A DNA stretch of 64,000 nt from NCBI GenBank assembly GCA_002497075.1, contig DAML01000005.1, positions 36,743-100,742 of the forward strand, given 5' to 3'. A program made the translations under genes and the position numbers. Positions 51,954-61,355 of the stretch are shown here, one piece after another. The stretch's first letter is position 1, and each line of letters starts with the position of its first letter. Under the pieces are notes generated by a model that saw only the letters and a program-made list of their open reading frames with translations, was not told the origin of the DNA and made no database searches. The DNA is from Methanomassiliicoccaceae archaeon UBA472. GTDB taxonomy: Archaea > Thermoplasmatota > Thermoplasmata > Methanomassiliicoccales > UBA472.

Positions 51954-54260
51954 TTACTTAAGGGTTTTGCGCGCCGCCTCAAGCAGTATGCGCTGCTCGG
52001 CGGAGGCGATGGTGTTTATGGTGGCCACCACGGTGTCCGGGTTCAGGCTTATGGTGTCTATTCCGGCCTTCACCAGGAACTCGGTGAACTCCGGGTAGAC
52101 CGACGGGGCCTGCCCGCAGATGCCTACGGTGCAACCCTTGCGGTGCGCCGCCTCGATGAGCATGTTGATGGCCCGCTTGATCGCCTCGTTCCTTTCGTCG
52201 AAGTAGCCCATCTTGCCCAGGACGTCGGAATCGCGGTCCGCCCCCATGGTCAGCTGGGTCAGGTCGTTCGAACCTATGCTGAACCCATCGCACCACTCGG
52301 CGAACTCCTCGGCCATGAAGATGTTGCACGGGATCTCGGCCATCAGGTACAGCTTGAAGTCGCGGGTGCGCTCCAGGCCAACATCCTTCATCATGGCGGT
52401 GATCTTGCGGACCTCGTCAATGGTACGGACGAACGGCAGCATGACGTGCAGGTTCTTCAGGCCCATCTCCTCGCGGACCTTCTTTATCGCCTTCAGCTCA
52501 AGCTTGAACGCCTCGCGGTAGGAGTCGGAGACGTAGCGGGAGCAGCCGCGCCACCCGATCATGGGGTTCTCCTCGTGCGGCTCGAACTTCTCTCCTCCCT
52601 CCATGTCCCGGTACTCGTTGGTCTTGAAGTCCGAGGTGCGCAGGATGACCGGGCGCGGGTAGAAGGCCTTGGCCACCATGGCGATGCCGTCCGAAAGCTT
52701 GTCCACTAGGAACTTGGACTCGCCCTTCTCGATGAGCGCGCAGGGGTGCTCCTGTATGTACGAAGTGAACAGGAACTCGATGCGCATGAGCCCGACGCCG
52801 GACACCGGGAGCTTGGAGACCTCCTCGGCCTTCTGCGGGATGGCCAGGTTCACGTACACCTTGGTCCCGGTCACCGGGGCGGAGGCGACCACGGAAACGG
52901 TGGCCTTCTCCTCCTTCTTGGGAGTGGCGATGCCCTCGTAGACCACGCCCATGCTGCCGTCGACGGTGATCTTCTCGCCGTCCTTCAGCAGTTCGGTGGC
53001 GTGTGATGCGCCGACAATACAGGGGATGCCCAGTTCGCGCGCGACGATCGCGGCGTGGCAGGTCATTCCCCCTTCGTCAGTGACGATGGCAGCGGCCCGG
53101 GTCATCGCGGGAACCATGTCCGGCGAGGTCATGGCGGTGACCATCACGTCGCCCTTCTTGACCACTTCCAGGTTCATCTCATCGGAGACGATGCGCACCG
53201 GACCGCCGGCGACGCCAGGCGAAGCGCCCAATCCCTTCAGCAGGATCTTGGCGCTCTGTCCCAGCCCGTGGTCCTGGGTTTTCCCGTTAGCCTTGCCGCC
53301 GTTGGACGACAAGGTGGTGACGGGACGGGCCTGCACGATGTACATGACCCTCTCCTCGATGCACCACTCGATGTCCATGGGACGGTCATAATGGGCCTCG
53401 ATGTTGCGGCCTATCTCCCCTAGGGCCAAAATTTGCTCGTCGGTCATCTTCTGGACGTTGCGCAGGTCCTCGGGGACGTCGGCCTTCTCGCATTCCCCGT
53501 CCCTTCCACGGACCAGCTTCCAGGTCTGTTTGGCTATGCGTTTATTGAGTATCTTGTCGTGGAACTTGTCCACTACGTAAGTATCAGGAGTTACCTTTCC
53601 ACCGACCAACGCCTCGCCGAGACCGTAGCCCGCTTCGATAATGATGTGCGGCATTTCGGAATTGGGGTCCACGGTGAACATGATGCCGGAGATCTCGGAG
53701 TTGATCATCTTCTGAACAACGACCGCCAGCTTCACTTTGGAGTGCTCAAAGCCCTTGGTGACGCGGTAGTAGATGGCCCGAGATGTGTACAAGGAGGACC
53801 AGCACTTACGGACCTTGTCTAGCAGCTCCTCGGGGCTCTCCACGTTGAGGTAGGTGTCCTGCTGCCCGGCGAAGCTTGCCGTCGGAAGGTCCTCCGCGGT
53901 CGCGCTTGAACGTACGGCGACCAATCCCATCTTCTTGCCCTTGAACATGGCCTTGTGCGAGGCCAGCACCTGCTCCTTGAGGTCCGTCGGTATCTCGACC
54001 GTGTCGAAGAGCTCCCTGATCTTCGTAGATGCCTCCTGGAGGGAAGACTCGGAGCTGGCGTCCACCTTTGCTAGCAGGTCCTTAACGCGATCCCCGATCT
54101 TGCTGGCCTCCATGAAGTGATCGTACGCCGCGGTGGTCAGAACAAAACCGGGAGGGACGTTGAAACCGGCCGCTACCAGCTCCCCCAGATTGGCACCCTT
54201 GCCACCGGCGATGTCAATGTCGTTCTTGCCTAGGTCAGATATGCTCACTATCCTTTTCAT
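51954..54260 (-). CDS. ppsA: Phosphoenolpyruvate synthase
   Basis: A 768-residue PEP synthase that converts pyruvate to PEP with ATP, needed for gluconeogenesis. The N-terminal ATP-grasp part (GGKGANLGELVAAGFNVPPGF), phosphohistidine domain (GGMTCHAAIVARELGIPCIVG with catalytic His) and the C-terminal PEP-binding domain (SIGSNDLTQLTMGADRDS, GICGQAPS) are complete. ATG at 54260 gives the family start MKRIVSISDL. Works with the neighbouring por operon. Confidence 0.95.
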   Translation of the reverse strand: MKRIVSISDLGKNDIDIAGGKGANLGELVAAGFNVPPGFVLTTAAYDHFMEASKIGDRVKDLLAKVDASSESSLQEASTKIRELFDTVEIPTDLKEQVLASHKAMFKGKKMGLVAVRSSATAEDLPTASFAGQQDTYLNVESPEELLDKVRKCWSSLYTSRAIYYRVTKGFEHSKVKLAVVVQKMINSEISGIMFTVDPNSEMPHIIIEAGYGLGEALVGGKVTPDTYVVDKFHDKILNKRIAKQTWKLVRGRDGECEKADVPEDLRNVQKMTDEQILALGEIGRNIEAHYDRPMDIEWCIEERVMYIVQARPVTTLSSNGGKANGKTQDHGLGQSAKILLKGLGASPGVAGGPVRIVSDEMNLEVVKKGDVMVTAMTSPDMVPAMTRAAAIVTDEGGMTCHAAIVARELGIPCIVGASHATELLKDGEKITVDGSMGVVYEGIATPKKEEKATVSVVASAPVTGTKVYVNLAIPQKAEEVSKLPVSGVGLMRIEFLFTSYIQEHPCALIEKGESKFLVDKLSDGIAMVAKAFYPRPVILRTSDFKTNEYRDMEGGEKFEPHEENPMIGWRGCSRYVSDSYREAFKLELKAIKKVREEMGLKNLHVMLPFVRTIDEVRKITAMMKDVGLERTRDFKLYLMAEIPCNIFMAEEFAEWCDGFSIGSNDLTQLTMGADRDSDVLGKMGYFDERNEAIKRAINMLIEAAHRKGCTVGICGQAPSVYPEFTEFLVKAGIDTISLNPDTVVATINTIASAEQRILLEAARKTLK

Positions 54261-54747
54261 GGGTTGTTTCACCACTCTAAGAACGTTAGATGCAGGCAAG
54301 TTCACAGGGGCCGATGGCCCTTCAATGTCCTAACCCGGGTGGAAAATAGGCGTGGAGTCTATTAATTTTTCTAAATACTGAATGAGTCCTATGATAATAT
54401 TCCTGTGTACGTTCGTACATAGAACGATGAGCTACGGGAAGAGCCAGCACCTTACCTGTTAGGCAGATCGAAGAGATTATCTGATAAAATCAGGGGAAGA
54501 ACGACCGAATGGGCACTGCCCGGTTTGCGATTCCAAAAGGAATTTTCTACGGAATGAGAAGGTGTAGCATGGTGGTTATCTTATAGACCTTAATAAAATC
54601 GGTTAAGACAGCGATGATTCCGCAACCGATGTGCGTAACTCGTATTTTCGAAGAATTTACACTGTTTAACTGTGTGTTTCGTAAACAATTTTCTGAAATG
54701 ATTTTATATTATAACAATTTAGAGGGAATACCGTGAGAGGAGATGCT
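54261..54747. other. 487-bp divergent intergenic region between ppsA and por
   Basis: No gene is visible. A short inverted repeat TGTACG-TT-CGTACA lies at 54406-54419. T-rich and A-rich stretches near 54358-54375 could hold the ppsA promoter, and TTTATATTA at 54703-54711 is the por TATA box. The middle (54430-54640) has moderate GC and no evident structure; a small RNA cannot be excluded. Confidence 0.5.
54703..54711 (+). promoter_or_regulatory. TATA box for the por operon
   Basis: TTTATATTA lies about 37-45 bases upstream of the GTG start at 54748, with Shine-Dalgarno AGAGGAGAT at 54736-54744 between them. Confidence 0.5.
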
Positions 54748-55308
54748 GTGAGCACCATTGAGATCAGATGGCATGGAAGAGGTGGCCAAGGGGTCGTCAC
54801 GGCGAACGAGATATTGGCTGGTGCTGCCCTCAAGGAGGGCAAGTTCATCAAGGCCTTCCCGGAGTTCGGGCCAGAGCGTATGGGTGCGCCAATCCGCGCC
54901 TTCGCCCGCATTTCGGACGAGCCGATCATGGTTCATAGCCAAGTCTACTTCCCCGATGTCGTCCTTATCATTGACGCCACGCTTCTGAAGGCTGGAAAGG
55001 TGGTCGAAGGACTGAAGGAGGGAGGAGCGCTCATAGCCAACTTCCCTGACGAGAAGTCCAAATTGATCCAGGCGGTCGGACGCAGCGAGAACGTCTACGC
55101 CGTCAACGCCACGAAGATCGCCATCGAAGAGATCGGAAGGCCGATGACCAACACCGCCATGCTAGGCGCGTTGATCAAGGTCACCAATGTGGTCAGCATC
55201 GACACCATCATCGAGGAGACGCGGAACAAGATGTCCGGCAAGCTGAGCAAGGACGTGGTGGAGAAGAACCTTAGGGCCATCAAGCGGGCCTATGAGGAGG
55301 TGCAGTGA
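54748..55308 (+). CDS. porG: Pyruvate:ferredoxin oxidoreductase, gamma subunit
   Basis: A 186-residue gamma subunit of the four-subunit archaeal enzyme that oxidatively decarboxylates pyruvate to acetyl-CoA with ferredoxin. IRWHGRGGQGVVTANEILA (residues 5-23) and the FPEFGPERMGAPI motif are diagnostic. Start GTG at 54748 is preceded by AGAGGAG; a longer in-frame GTG at 54733 is less well placed. The genes follow in order gamma-delta-alpha-beta. Confidence 0.92.
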   Translation: MSTIEIRWHGRGGQGVVTANEILAGAALKEGKFIKAFPEFGPERMGAPIRAFARISDEPIMVHSQVYFPDVVLIIDATLLKAGKVVEGLKEGGALIANFPDEKSKLIQAVGRSENVYAVNATKIAIEEIGRPMTNTAMLGALIKVTNVVSIDTIIEETRNKMSGKLSKDVVEKNLRAIKRAYEEVQ

Positions 55309-55593
55309 ATGGCCGATAACGGATCTAGTTCCTTAGCCGCCGGCGGTATGATAACCGAGGCCGGCAGCTCCAAGAAGTACAAGACCGGGGAGTGGCGCTC
55401 CGAACGTCCGGAAGTGGACAAGGAGAAGTGCACGAATTGCCTCACGTGCTGGATATACTGCCCCGACAACAGCATAATCGTCAAAGATGAGAAGATGGTC
55501 GGTTTCAAGTACACCCACTGCAAGGGCTGCGGCATCTGCGCCAACCAGTGTCCGGTGAAGGCCATAACCATGAAGGAGGAGGGAGTGGAATGA
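55309..55593 (+). CDS. porD: Pyruvate:ferredoxin oxidoreductase, delta subunit
   Basis: A 94-residue 2[4Fe-4S] ferredoxin-like subunit that collects electrons from the catalytic subunits. Cluster motifs CTNCLTCWIYCPD and CKGCGICANQCP are intact. Its ATG directly follows the gamma stop, and its TGA overlaps the alpha start. Confidence 0.94.
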   Translation: MADNGSSSLAAGGMITEAGSSKKYKTGEWRSERPEVDKEKCTNCLTCWIYCPDNSIIVKDEKMVGFKYTHCKGCGICANQCPVKAITMKEEGVE

Positions 55594-56753
55594 GCGAGCC
55601 GATAGCTGTCAACGGAGATATGGCCATCGCCATGGCCTGGAAGCAGATCAACCCCGACGTGGTGGCCGCTTACCCGATCACACCTCAGACCATCATCGTT
55701 GAGGCGTATTCGGACTTCGTGGCCGACGGAACCGTCGACACCGAGTACGTGTGCGCCGAATCCGAGCACAGCGCCCTGAGCATATGCGTCGGTTCCTCCG
55801 CCGCCGGTGCTCGCGTGGCCACCGCGACCGCGTCAGCCGGACTGGCCTTCATGTGGGAGATGCTTTACGTTACGTCCTCCATGAGGACGCCGATCGTTAT
55901 GGCTGTGGCTAACCGCACTCTCAGCGGCCCTATCAACATCCACTGCGACCACAGCGACGCCATGGGCGCGCGTGATTCAGGATGGCTGCAGATATTCGGT
56001 GAGAACGTTCAGGAGGCTTACGACAACACCCTGATGGCCTTCCGCATCGCTGAGCACATGAAAGTGAGGTTACCAATAATGACCTGCCTGGACGGGTTCA
56101 TCATCACCCACGCCCTGGAGCGCTTTGAGCTCTTGGAGGATGAGAAGGTCAAGGCGTTCGTAGGACCGTACCAGCCCGTCAGGCCGCTGCTGGACGTGAA
56201 GACGCCGACCACGTACGGGCCGATAGCCATGCCCGAGTACTATTACGAGATAAAGTACCAGATCGTGACCGCCATGATGAACGCCATGGACGTCGCCCGC
56301 CAGGTGATGGCCGAGTTCGCCGAGCTCACCGGACGTAAGTACGATCTGGTCGAGGGATACCGCACCGAGGACGCCGAGTATCTGATGGTGGCCATGGGTT
56401 CCACCGCCGGAACCGTCCGCTTCGTGGTGGACCAGCTGCGGGCCCAGGGCAAGAAGGTAGGAGCCGTAAAGGTACGTCTGTTCCGACCGTTCCCGGCCGA
56501 CGACATGGCCAAGTTCCTGAAGGGGAAGAAGGCCGTGGCCGTACTGGACAGGGCCATGAGCCCCGGGACCGGAGCCGCGTTGTACATGGACGTTCTGGAA
56601 TCCGCTTCCCGCATGAAGGACGCGCCCCGTATCAGCAACTACGTTTACGGACTGGGAGGAAGGGACATAATGCCGGGACAGCTCAGCACAGTCTTCGAGG
56701 AGATAATGGCCGGAAAAGGAGAGCGCGTCAACTACCTGGGGGTGAGGCTTTGA
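55590..56753 (+). CDS. porA: Pyruvate:ferredoxin oxidoreductase, alpha subunit
   Basis: A 387-residue alpha subunit. NGDMAIAMAWKQINPDVVAAYPITPQT (partly quoted: AYPITPQTIIVEAY) is the pyrimidine-binding motif, and ESEHSALSICVGSSAAGAR follows. Start ATG at 55590 overlaps porD (ATGA); the in-frame upstream part belongs to porD in another frame. Confidence 0.94.
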   Translation: MSEPIAVNGDMAIAMAWKQINPDVVAAYPITPQTIIVEAYSDFVADGTVDTEYVCAESEHSALSICVGSSAAGARVATATASAGLAFMWEMLYVTSSMRTPIVMAVANRTLSGPINIHCDHSDAMGARDSGWLQIFGENVQEAYDNTLMAFRIAEHMKVRLPIMTCLDGFIITHALERFELLEDEKVKAFVGPYQPVRPLLDVKTPTTYGPIAMPEYYYEIKYQIVTAMMNAMDVARQVMAEFAELTGRKYDLVEGYRTEDAEYLMVAMGSTAGTVRFVVDQLRAQGKKVGAVKVRLFRPFPADDMAKFLKGKKAVAVLDRAMSPGTGAALYMDVLESASRMKDAPRISNYVYGLGGRDIMPGQLSTVFEEIMAGKGERVNYLGVRL

Positions 56754-57688
56754 ACCTAAAGCAGCTGAGCCACACCGAGGAGCGGCTGGTCGAGGGGCAC
56801 CGTCTCTGCGCCGGTTGCGCCGAGCCGATCATCGCCCGCCAGGTGCTCATGGCAACCGACAAGCCCGTAGTGGTCGCCAACGCCACCGGATGCTTCGAGG
56901 TGTCCACCACCATCTATCCGTTCTCGTCCTGGAACATCCCGTGGATACACACCGCCTTCGAGAACGCGCCGGCCACCATGAGCGGTGTCGAGGCGGCGTA
57001 CAACTCGCTGAAACGCCAGGGCAAGCTGGACCAGGAGATCAAGTTCATTGCCTTCGGCGGTGACGGTGCGACGTACGACATCGGGTTCCAATCTCTATCG
57101 GGAGCGATCGAGCGCGGGCATGACTTCCTGTATGTGTGCTTCAACAACGAGGCCTACATGAACACCGGGATCCAGAGGAGCGGGGCGACCCAGAAGGGAG
57201 CGTCCACCACCACCTGCCCGGCCGGAAGCTGCGTTCCCGGGAAGCGCGAGTTCCCGAAGGACCTCACACGCATCATAATCGCCCACGACCTTCCTTACGC
57301 CGCCCAGGCGTCACCGCACAACTGGAAGGACCTGATCGAGAAGTCCAAGAAGGGTATCGACACCCCGGGACCGGCCTTCATAAACGTGATCTCGCCCTGT
57401 CCCCGCGGATGGAGGCATGACGGCTCGCAGACCATCGCCATGTCCAAGCTGGCGGTGGAAACTTGCGTCTGGCCTCTGTACGAGTACGAGAACGGCGTGT
57501 GGAGGCTGACCGGGGAGTCGCTGCGCATAGCCGAGGGGTCCAGGGAGAAGAAGCCTGTATCCGATTGGCTGAGCTCCCAGGGCCGCTTCAAGCATCTGAT
57601 GAAGGGCAAGTTCACCTCCGTGGCCGACGAGATCCAGGTCAACGTGGACAAGAAGTGGGAGTCGCTCCTGAAGCTCTGCAAGAATTGA
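56750..57688 (+). CDS. porB: Pyruvate:ferredoxin oxidoreductase, beta subunit
   Basis: A 312-residue thiamine-diphosphate-binding beta subunit. RLCAGCAEPIIAR carries the first cluster cysteines, GGDGATYDIGFQSLSGA is the ThDP/Mg motif with the NNEAYMNTG continuation, and CPRGW the later Cys. Translation begins at TTG (56750), which overlaps the porA stop and has GGTGAG four or five bases upstream, so the unusual start is well supported. Confidence 0.93.
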   Translation: MNLKQLSHTEERLVEGHRLCAGCAEPIIARQVLMATDKPVVVANATGCFEVSTTIYPFSSWNIPWIHTAFENAPATMSGVEAAYNSLKRQGKLDQEIKFIAFGGDGATYDIGFQSLSGAIERGHDFLYVCFNNEAYMNTGIQRSGATQKGASTTTCPAGSCVPGKREFPKDLTRIIIAHDLPYAAQASPHNWKDLIEKSKKGIDTPGPAFINVISPCPRGWRHDGSQTIAMSKLAVETCVWPLYEYENGVWRLTGESLRIAEGSREKKPVSDWLSSQGRFKHLMKGKFTSVADEIQVNVDKKWESLLKLCKN

Positions 57689-57690
57689 GC

Positions 57691-57727
57691 GAAACCTTTT
57701 CCTTTTCCCTTATTTCTTATTCTTTAT
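57691..57727 (+). terminator. T-rich terminator after the por operon
   Basis: A run of pyrimidine-rich sequence with several T4-T5 tracts (CTTTTCCTTTTCCC then TTATTTCTTATTC) follows the porB stop, as expected for archaeal intrinsic termination. It also contains the stop of the convergent radical SAM gene. Confidence 0.45.
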
Positions 57728-58424
57728 CCTGCGAGCTGACGCACTTTATCCCGAAGAATCGGTCCATGGCCGTCTGCTTGTCCTTCTTACAAACGGCGTG
57801 GAAAGGGTCACATCCCTCCGGACTTTCCAGATAGACGTAATCGGGGCACATCTCCCGGCAGATCTGGGAAATGTTATCGATGTCCGAGAGGTTCTCCCGG
57901 ACCAGGGTGACGTGCATGCGGAAGGAGCCCCCGAAGACCTCTTTAGCTTTCCTTATTCCCTCCAGGACGTCGTGGAAGCGGATCGAAGGGTGCGGCCTGT
58001 TGACGGTGCGGAACGTCTCCTCGCTGGCAGCGTCCAGCTTGGCGATTATTATGTCGAAGGCGTCAAGCTGCTCCAACACCTCTGGATCGCCCAGCAGCGT
58101 GCTGTTGGTGAATAGCACCACTTTCTTGCCCGAACCCTCCCTGAGCACCCTGGCCATGTGGAATATGTTCTTGGCCAGCAGGGCCTCCCCGGTCCCCTTG
58201 AACATGACCGCCTCGCACTCCTCGCGGCGCAGGCAATCCCCTATATGCTCCAGGATCGAGGCGTCGTCGATGAAGTCCGACCTCTCTAAAAGAACGATGC
58301 CGCCGCACCCCAAAGGGCAGTAAACGCAATTGAGGTTACAGACCTTGGGCGAACGGCTGATCGGATCGACCGCCACCACCCTTCCCAAGCCCAGGGACTT
58401 GATCGGCCCGTAAACGATCCTCAT
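57717..58424 (-). CDS. Radical SAM Fe-S protein (COG0731-like)
   Basis: A 235-residue radical SAM enzyme with the cluster motif CNLNCVYCPLG (residues 29-39, CxxxCxxC) and a second Gly-rich GTGEALLAKN segment. It belongs to a group of short radical SAM proteins of unknown substrate; resemblance to wybutosine-type enzymes is only general. It lies upstream of nothing on its strand but shares orientation with hypC and NAC. Confidence 0.8.
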   Translation of the reverse strand: MRIVYGPIKSLGLGRVVAVDPISRSPKVCNLNCVYCPLGCGGIVLLERSDFIDDASILEHIGDCLRREECEAVMFKGTGEALLAKNIFHMARVLREGSGKKVVLFTNSTLLGDPEVLEQLDAFDIIIAKLDAASEETFRTVNRPHPSIRFHDVLEGIRKAKEVFGGSFRMHVTLVRENLSDIDNISQICREMCPDYVYLESPEGCDPFHAVCKKDKQTAMDRFFGIKCVSSQDKE

Positions 58425-58480
58425 AAGCTTTCTCGGACGTCACTAGGGAAGGATATAGCACATAAATGTTTGCGAGAAGG

Positions 58481-58699
58481 TCACTCGGAACTGTCGAGGA
58501 ACTCGTTCCACAGTTGGAGCGTTTCCATAGCCTCTTCCTCGTCCACCTTCTGGATGGCGAACCCGGCGTGGATGATGACGTACTCACCGACCTTCGCGTC
58601 CACCATGGACACGTTGGTCTTTCTTATGGCACCACCGAAGTCCACCTCGGCCTCGTCGCCGATGATGGACAGGATCTTGGCTGGCATGGCAAGGCACAT
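58481..58699 (-). CDS. hypC: Hydrogenase maturation chaperone HypC/HupF
   Basis: A 72-residue HypC that carries the Fe(CN)2CO group to [NiFe]-hydrogenase large subunits. Start MCLAMPAKILSI with essential Cys2 and the later DFGGAIRKTNVSMVDAKVGEYVIIHAGFAI pattern (partly quoted: GEYVIIHAGFAIQKVDEEEA) are standard. ATG at 58699 is fixed by Cys2. No other hyp or hydrogenase genes are in the window. Confidence 0.9.
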   Translation of the reverse strand: MCLAMPAKILSIIGDEAEVDFGGAIRKTNVSMVDAKVGEYVIIHAGFAIQKVDEEEAMETLQLWNEFLDSSE

Positions 58700-58704
58700 G
58701 TATA

Positions 58705-59073
58705 TCACCCGGACATGATCTTCAAAATGGCTTCGGCCGGCTGCCCGTCGCAATCCTTCAGCGCCTGCACAGCCTTCTCCTTGGATACGCCGGTCTGGGA
58801 CATCACCAACTGGACATCCTCCTCCGGTACCCCAGGTTCTTCCTGCTTGGCCAATTGGCGGGGACGAATCTCGGGGTCCCCGACCACCTGGTAGGTCTTC
58901 TGGCCCTGCATGGTAACGCAGGTGACCGCCGCTTCCTTGATGACGTATTCCTTGTCCGCGGTCCTGATCACGACCTCCTCCACGCCCTGCATCTCCTCTT
59001 GCGAAATGCCCATGCGCTTCATGGCCTGCTTCATCTGGCGCGGATTGACGCCCCTACCCATTCCTGGCATCAT
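58705..59073 (-). CDS. nac: Nascent polypeptide-associated complex protein
   Basis: A 122-residue archaeal NAC alpha-type homodimer subunit that binds emerging chains at the ribosome. NAC domain (about residues 35-75, VVIRTADKEYVIKEAAVTCV) is followed by a C-terminal UBA domain (VQLVMSQTGVSKEKAVQALKDCDGQPAEAIL). The stop lies five bases before hypC. Confidence 0.92.
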   Translation of the reverse strand: MMPGMGRGVNPRQMKQAMKRMGISQEEMQGVEEVVIRTADKEYVIKEAAVTCVTMQGQKTYQVVGDPEIRPRQLAKQEEPGVPEEDVQLVMSQTGVSKEKAVQALKDCDGQPAEAILKIMSG

Positions 59074-59134
59074 GAGATCGTCCGACGGATTATTCCTGCC
59101 GGTATAAAAACAGTTGGGATTTTAACAGCGTCCC

Positions 59135-59812
59135 TCAGAACAAGGTGGCCTGCTGCATGCGCTGCGGCACCATCATATCAGGATGGTCGGCACGGGAATC
59201 GTTGACCATGTCGGAGACGGGATAGGCGTCGATGCTAGATGCGGGCAGGGGCTGGAAGATCTCAGACAGCGTATCAGCGGAAAGTACCTCCTTGGACGCC
59301 CATTCCGCCTCCCTTTCCCGGCGCAAGATCACCGGCATGCGGTCGTGGATCGACGATATCGCTTCGTTCGCCGCAGTGGTGAGGATGGAGAAGGTGACCA
59401 GCTCCTTACCGTCTTTGGACCAGGTGTCGTATATCCCGGCCATGGCGAAGTACTCGTTATCCTTGACCCGGATGTGATAGGGCCGCTTCCTGGTCGCTTG
59501 CTTCTGCCATTCGTAGAACCCGGTGGCCGGCACCAGACATCTCTGGCGGTTCAGGAGCGGTTTGAACATCGGCTTCTCCAAGGCCGATTCGGAACGGACA
59601 TTGACCAGCTTGAGGCCGAACTCCTCTCCCTTGGCCCAGTGCGGTACCAGGCCCCAGCGCATCCACTTGACGCTCTTGGCCTCCCCGCCTACGATCACCG
59701 GCACCTGCTGGAAGGGGGCGATGTTGTAACGGGGCTTCAGCTCTGGCACCTCAGGCACCCCGAATCGGGTTGAGAATCCGTAAACAAGGCCGAGGGAGAA
59801 GCGGCCGCACAT
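59135..59812 (-). CDS. SRAP peptidase-family protein (YedK/HMCES)
   Basis: A 225-residue SOS-response-associated peptidase-fold protein that forms a DNA-protein crosslink with abasic sites in single-stranded DNA. Catalytic Cys2 (MCGRFSLG), Asn in RYNIAPFQ, Glu in ATGFYEWQ and the IHDRMPVIL His motif are all present. The start is fixed by Cys2. It is likely a protein acquired from bacteria, widespread also in archaea. Confidence 0.93.
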   Translation of the reverse strand: MCGRFSLGLVYGFSTRFGVPEVPELKPRYNIAPFQQVPVIVGGEAKSVKWMRWGLVPHWAKGEEFGLKLVNVRSESALEKPMFKPLLNRQRCLVPATGFYEWQKQATRKRPYHIRVKDNEYFAMAGIYDTWSKDGKELVTFSILTTAANEAISSIHDRMPVILRREREAEWASKEVLSADTLSEIFQPLPASSIDAYPVSDMVNDSRADHPDMMVPQRMQQATLF

Positions 59813-59880
59813 GTGTGAACATTGAATACAGAACAGAAAAAGGTTTAGGAAGGGGTTTCGAAGGGGTTTGTGAGATCACA

Positions 59881-61224
59881 TCATAGTACACGGAGGTACC
59901 GCTGTATCTCCCAGTCGGTGACATACTTGCGGTACTCGTCCCACTCCAGCCTCTTTATGTGCAGGTAGTGGTTGAAGATGTGCTCGCCCAAGGCTTCCTT
60001 CATGACCTTGCTCTCCGCCAGCACGTCAAGCGCGTCCCCGAGGTTCATGGGCAGGTCCACGATCTTGTGCTTGCGGCGCTCTTCCGGAGACATGTGATAG
60101 ATGTCCTTCTCAGTGGGGTCGCCGGGGTCCAGCTTGTTCTTTATGCCGTCAAGACCGGCTGCCAGCATCACAGCGAACTGCAGGTACGGGTTGCCGGCCG
60201 GATCGGGGTTCCTCTGCTCCACCCTGGTGCGCATGCCGCGTCCCGCGGGCACCCTGAGCAGGGCGCTGCGGTTCATGTTGGCCCAGGATATGTAACAGGG
60301 CGCTTCGTAACCGGGCACCAGCCTCTTGTAGGAGTTGACGTGAGAGGCCAGGATGGCACAGTTCTCCCTGGCGTGGGCCAGCAGCCCGCCCATGTAGTTC
60401 ACGGCCATCTCGCTCAGTCCCCACTTTCCGTCGGGATCGTAGAAGGCGTTCTTCTCCTTGTTCGAGAGGGACATGTGAACATGCATTCCGGAGCCGTTCT
60501 CCCCGAACAGGGGCTTGGGCATGAAGCTAGCGAAAAGGCCGTGCTTCATGGCTATCGACTTGACACCGAACTTCAGGGTGAGCATGCGGTCCGCCATCGT
60601 CAAAGCGTTCTGGTAGCGCAGGTCGATCTCCAGTTGACCCGGAGCGACCTCGTGGTGCGCCGCCTCCATGTCGTAACCCAGCTCATCGAATGCCAGGACC
60701 ATCTCCTTCCTGGCGATCTCGCCCTTGTCCTGGGGCATCAGGTCGAAGTATCCGCCGGCGTCGGACGGGATCGGAATGGGAACGCCGTTCTGCATGGGGA
60801 ACATGAAGAACTCGAACTCCGGACCGACGTTGAAGTCGTAGCCCATCTCCTTTACCTTATCCACCATCTTCTCCAGGGCCCAGCGGGGATCTCCCTTGAA
60901 GCGGTTGCCGCTGTGGTCGGATATGGTGCACATGAAGCGGGCGGTCTTGACCCCGGAATCTATCCAGGGGTATATCTGGAAGGAATCCAGGATGGGGTTG
61001 GCCCTCATGTCGGATTCCTCGATGGTCGCGTACCCCAATATAGAGGAGCCGTCAAGGAACACCCCGTCGTCGATGACGCTCTCCACCCTGGTGGTGGGGA
61101 TGGACACGCTCTTCACGGTGCCCAGTATGTCCGAGAACTGCATCTCGATGAACTTGACGTTCTCCTTCTTCACCTTCTTTAAGATGTCCTCTTTCATCTC
61201 ATCGAAGTTCTTGTTGGTAGGCAT
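59881..61224 (-). CDS. glnA: Glutamine synthetase
   Basis: A 447-residue type I glutamine synthetase that makes glutamine from glutamate, ammonia and ATP. MQFSDILGTVKSVSIPTTRVE, the DGSSILGYATIEESDM loop, GPEFEFFMF, the EVAPGQLEID (metal/glutamate) site and NPDAGNPYL-type end RNPDPAGNPYLQFA are present. ATG at 61224 is chosen since family proteins begin near it. AT-rich leader (61225-61350) probably carries the promoter. Confidence 0.93.
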   Translation of the reverse strand: MPTNKNFDEMKEDILKKVKKENVKFIEMQFSDILGTVKSVSIPTTRVESVIDDGVFLDGSSILGYATIEESDMRANPILDSFQIYPWIDSGVKTARFMCTISDHSGNRFKGDPRWALEKMVDKVKEMGYDFNVGPEFEFFMFPMQNGVPIPIPSDAGGYFDLMPQDKGEIARKEMVLAFDELGYDMEAAHHEVAPGQLEIDLRYQNALTMADRMLTLKFGVKSIAMKHGLFASFMPKPLFGENGSGMHVHMSLSNKEKNAFYDPDGKWGLSEMAVNYMGGLLAHARENCAILASHVNSYKRLVPGYEAPCYISWANMNRSALLRVPAGRGMRTRVEQRNPDPAGNPYLQFAVMLAAGLDGIKNKLDPGDPTEKDIYHMSPEERRKHKIVDLPMNLGDALDVLAESKVMKEALGEHIFNHYLHIKRLEWDEYRKYVTDWEIQRYLRVL

Positions 61225-61355
61225 TGGAAGTGGGTTACTACAAAGTATATTAAATAACTTTCTAGGCAACAAATGTGCATCTAATTATTCACTAACAATA
61301 CATTTGTACACTTTTACATAATGTTACTATTCATTTGAATATTTTTTAGATATTA

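Noticed and set aside
54406..54419. Inverted repeat as an intrinsic terminator
   Set aside because: No T-run follows and it lies upstream of both divergent operons; a regulatory role is more plausible but unproven.
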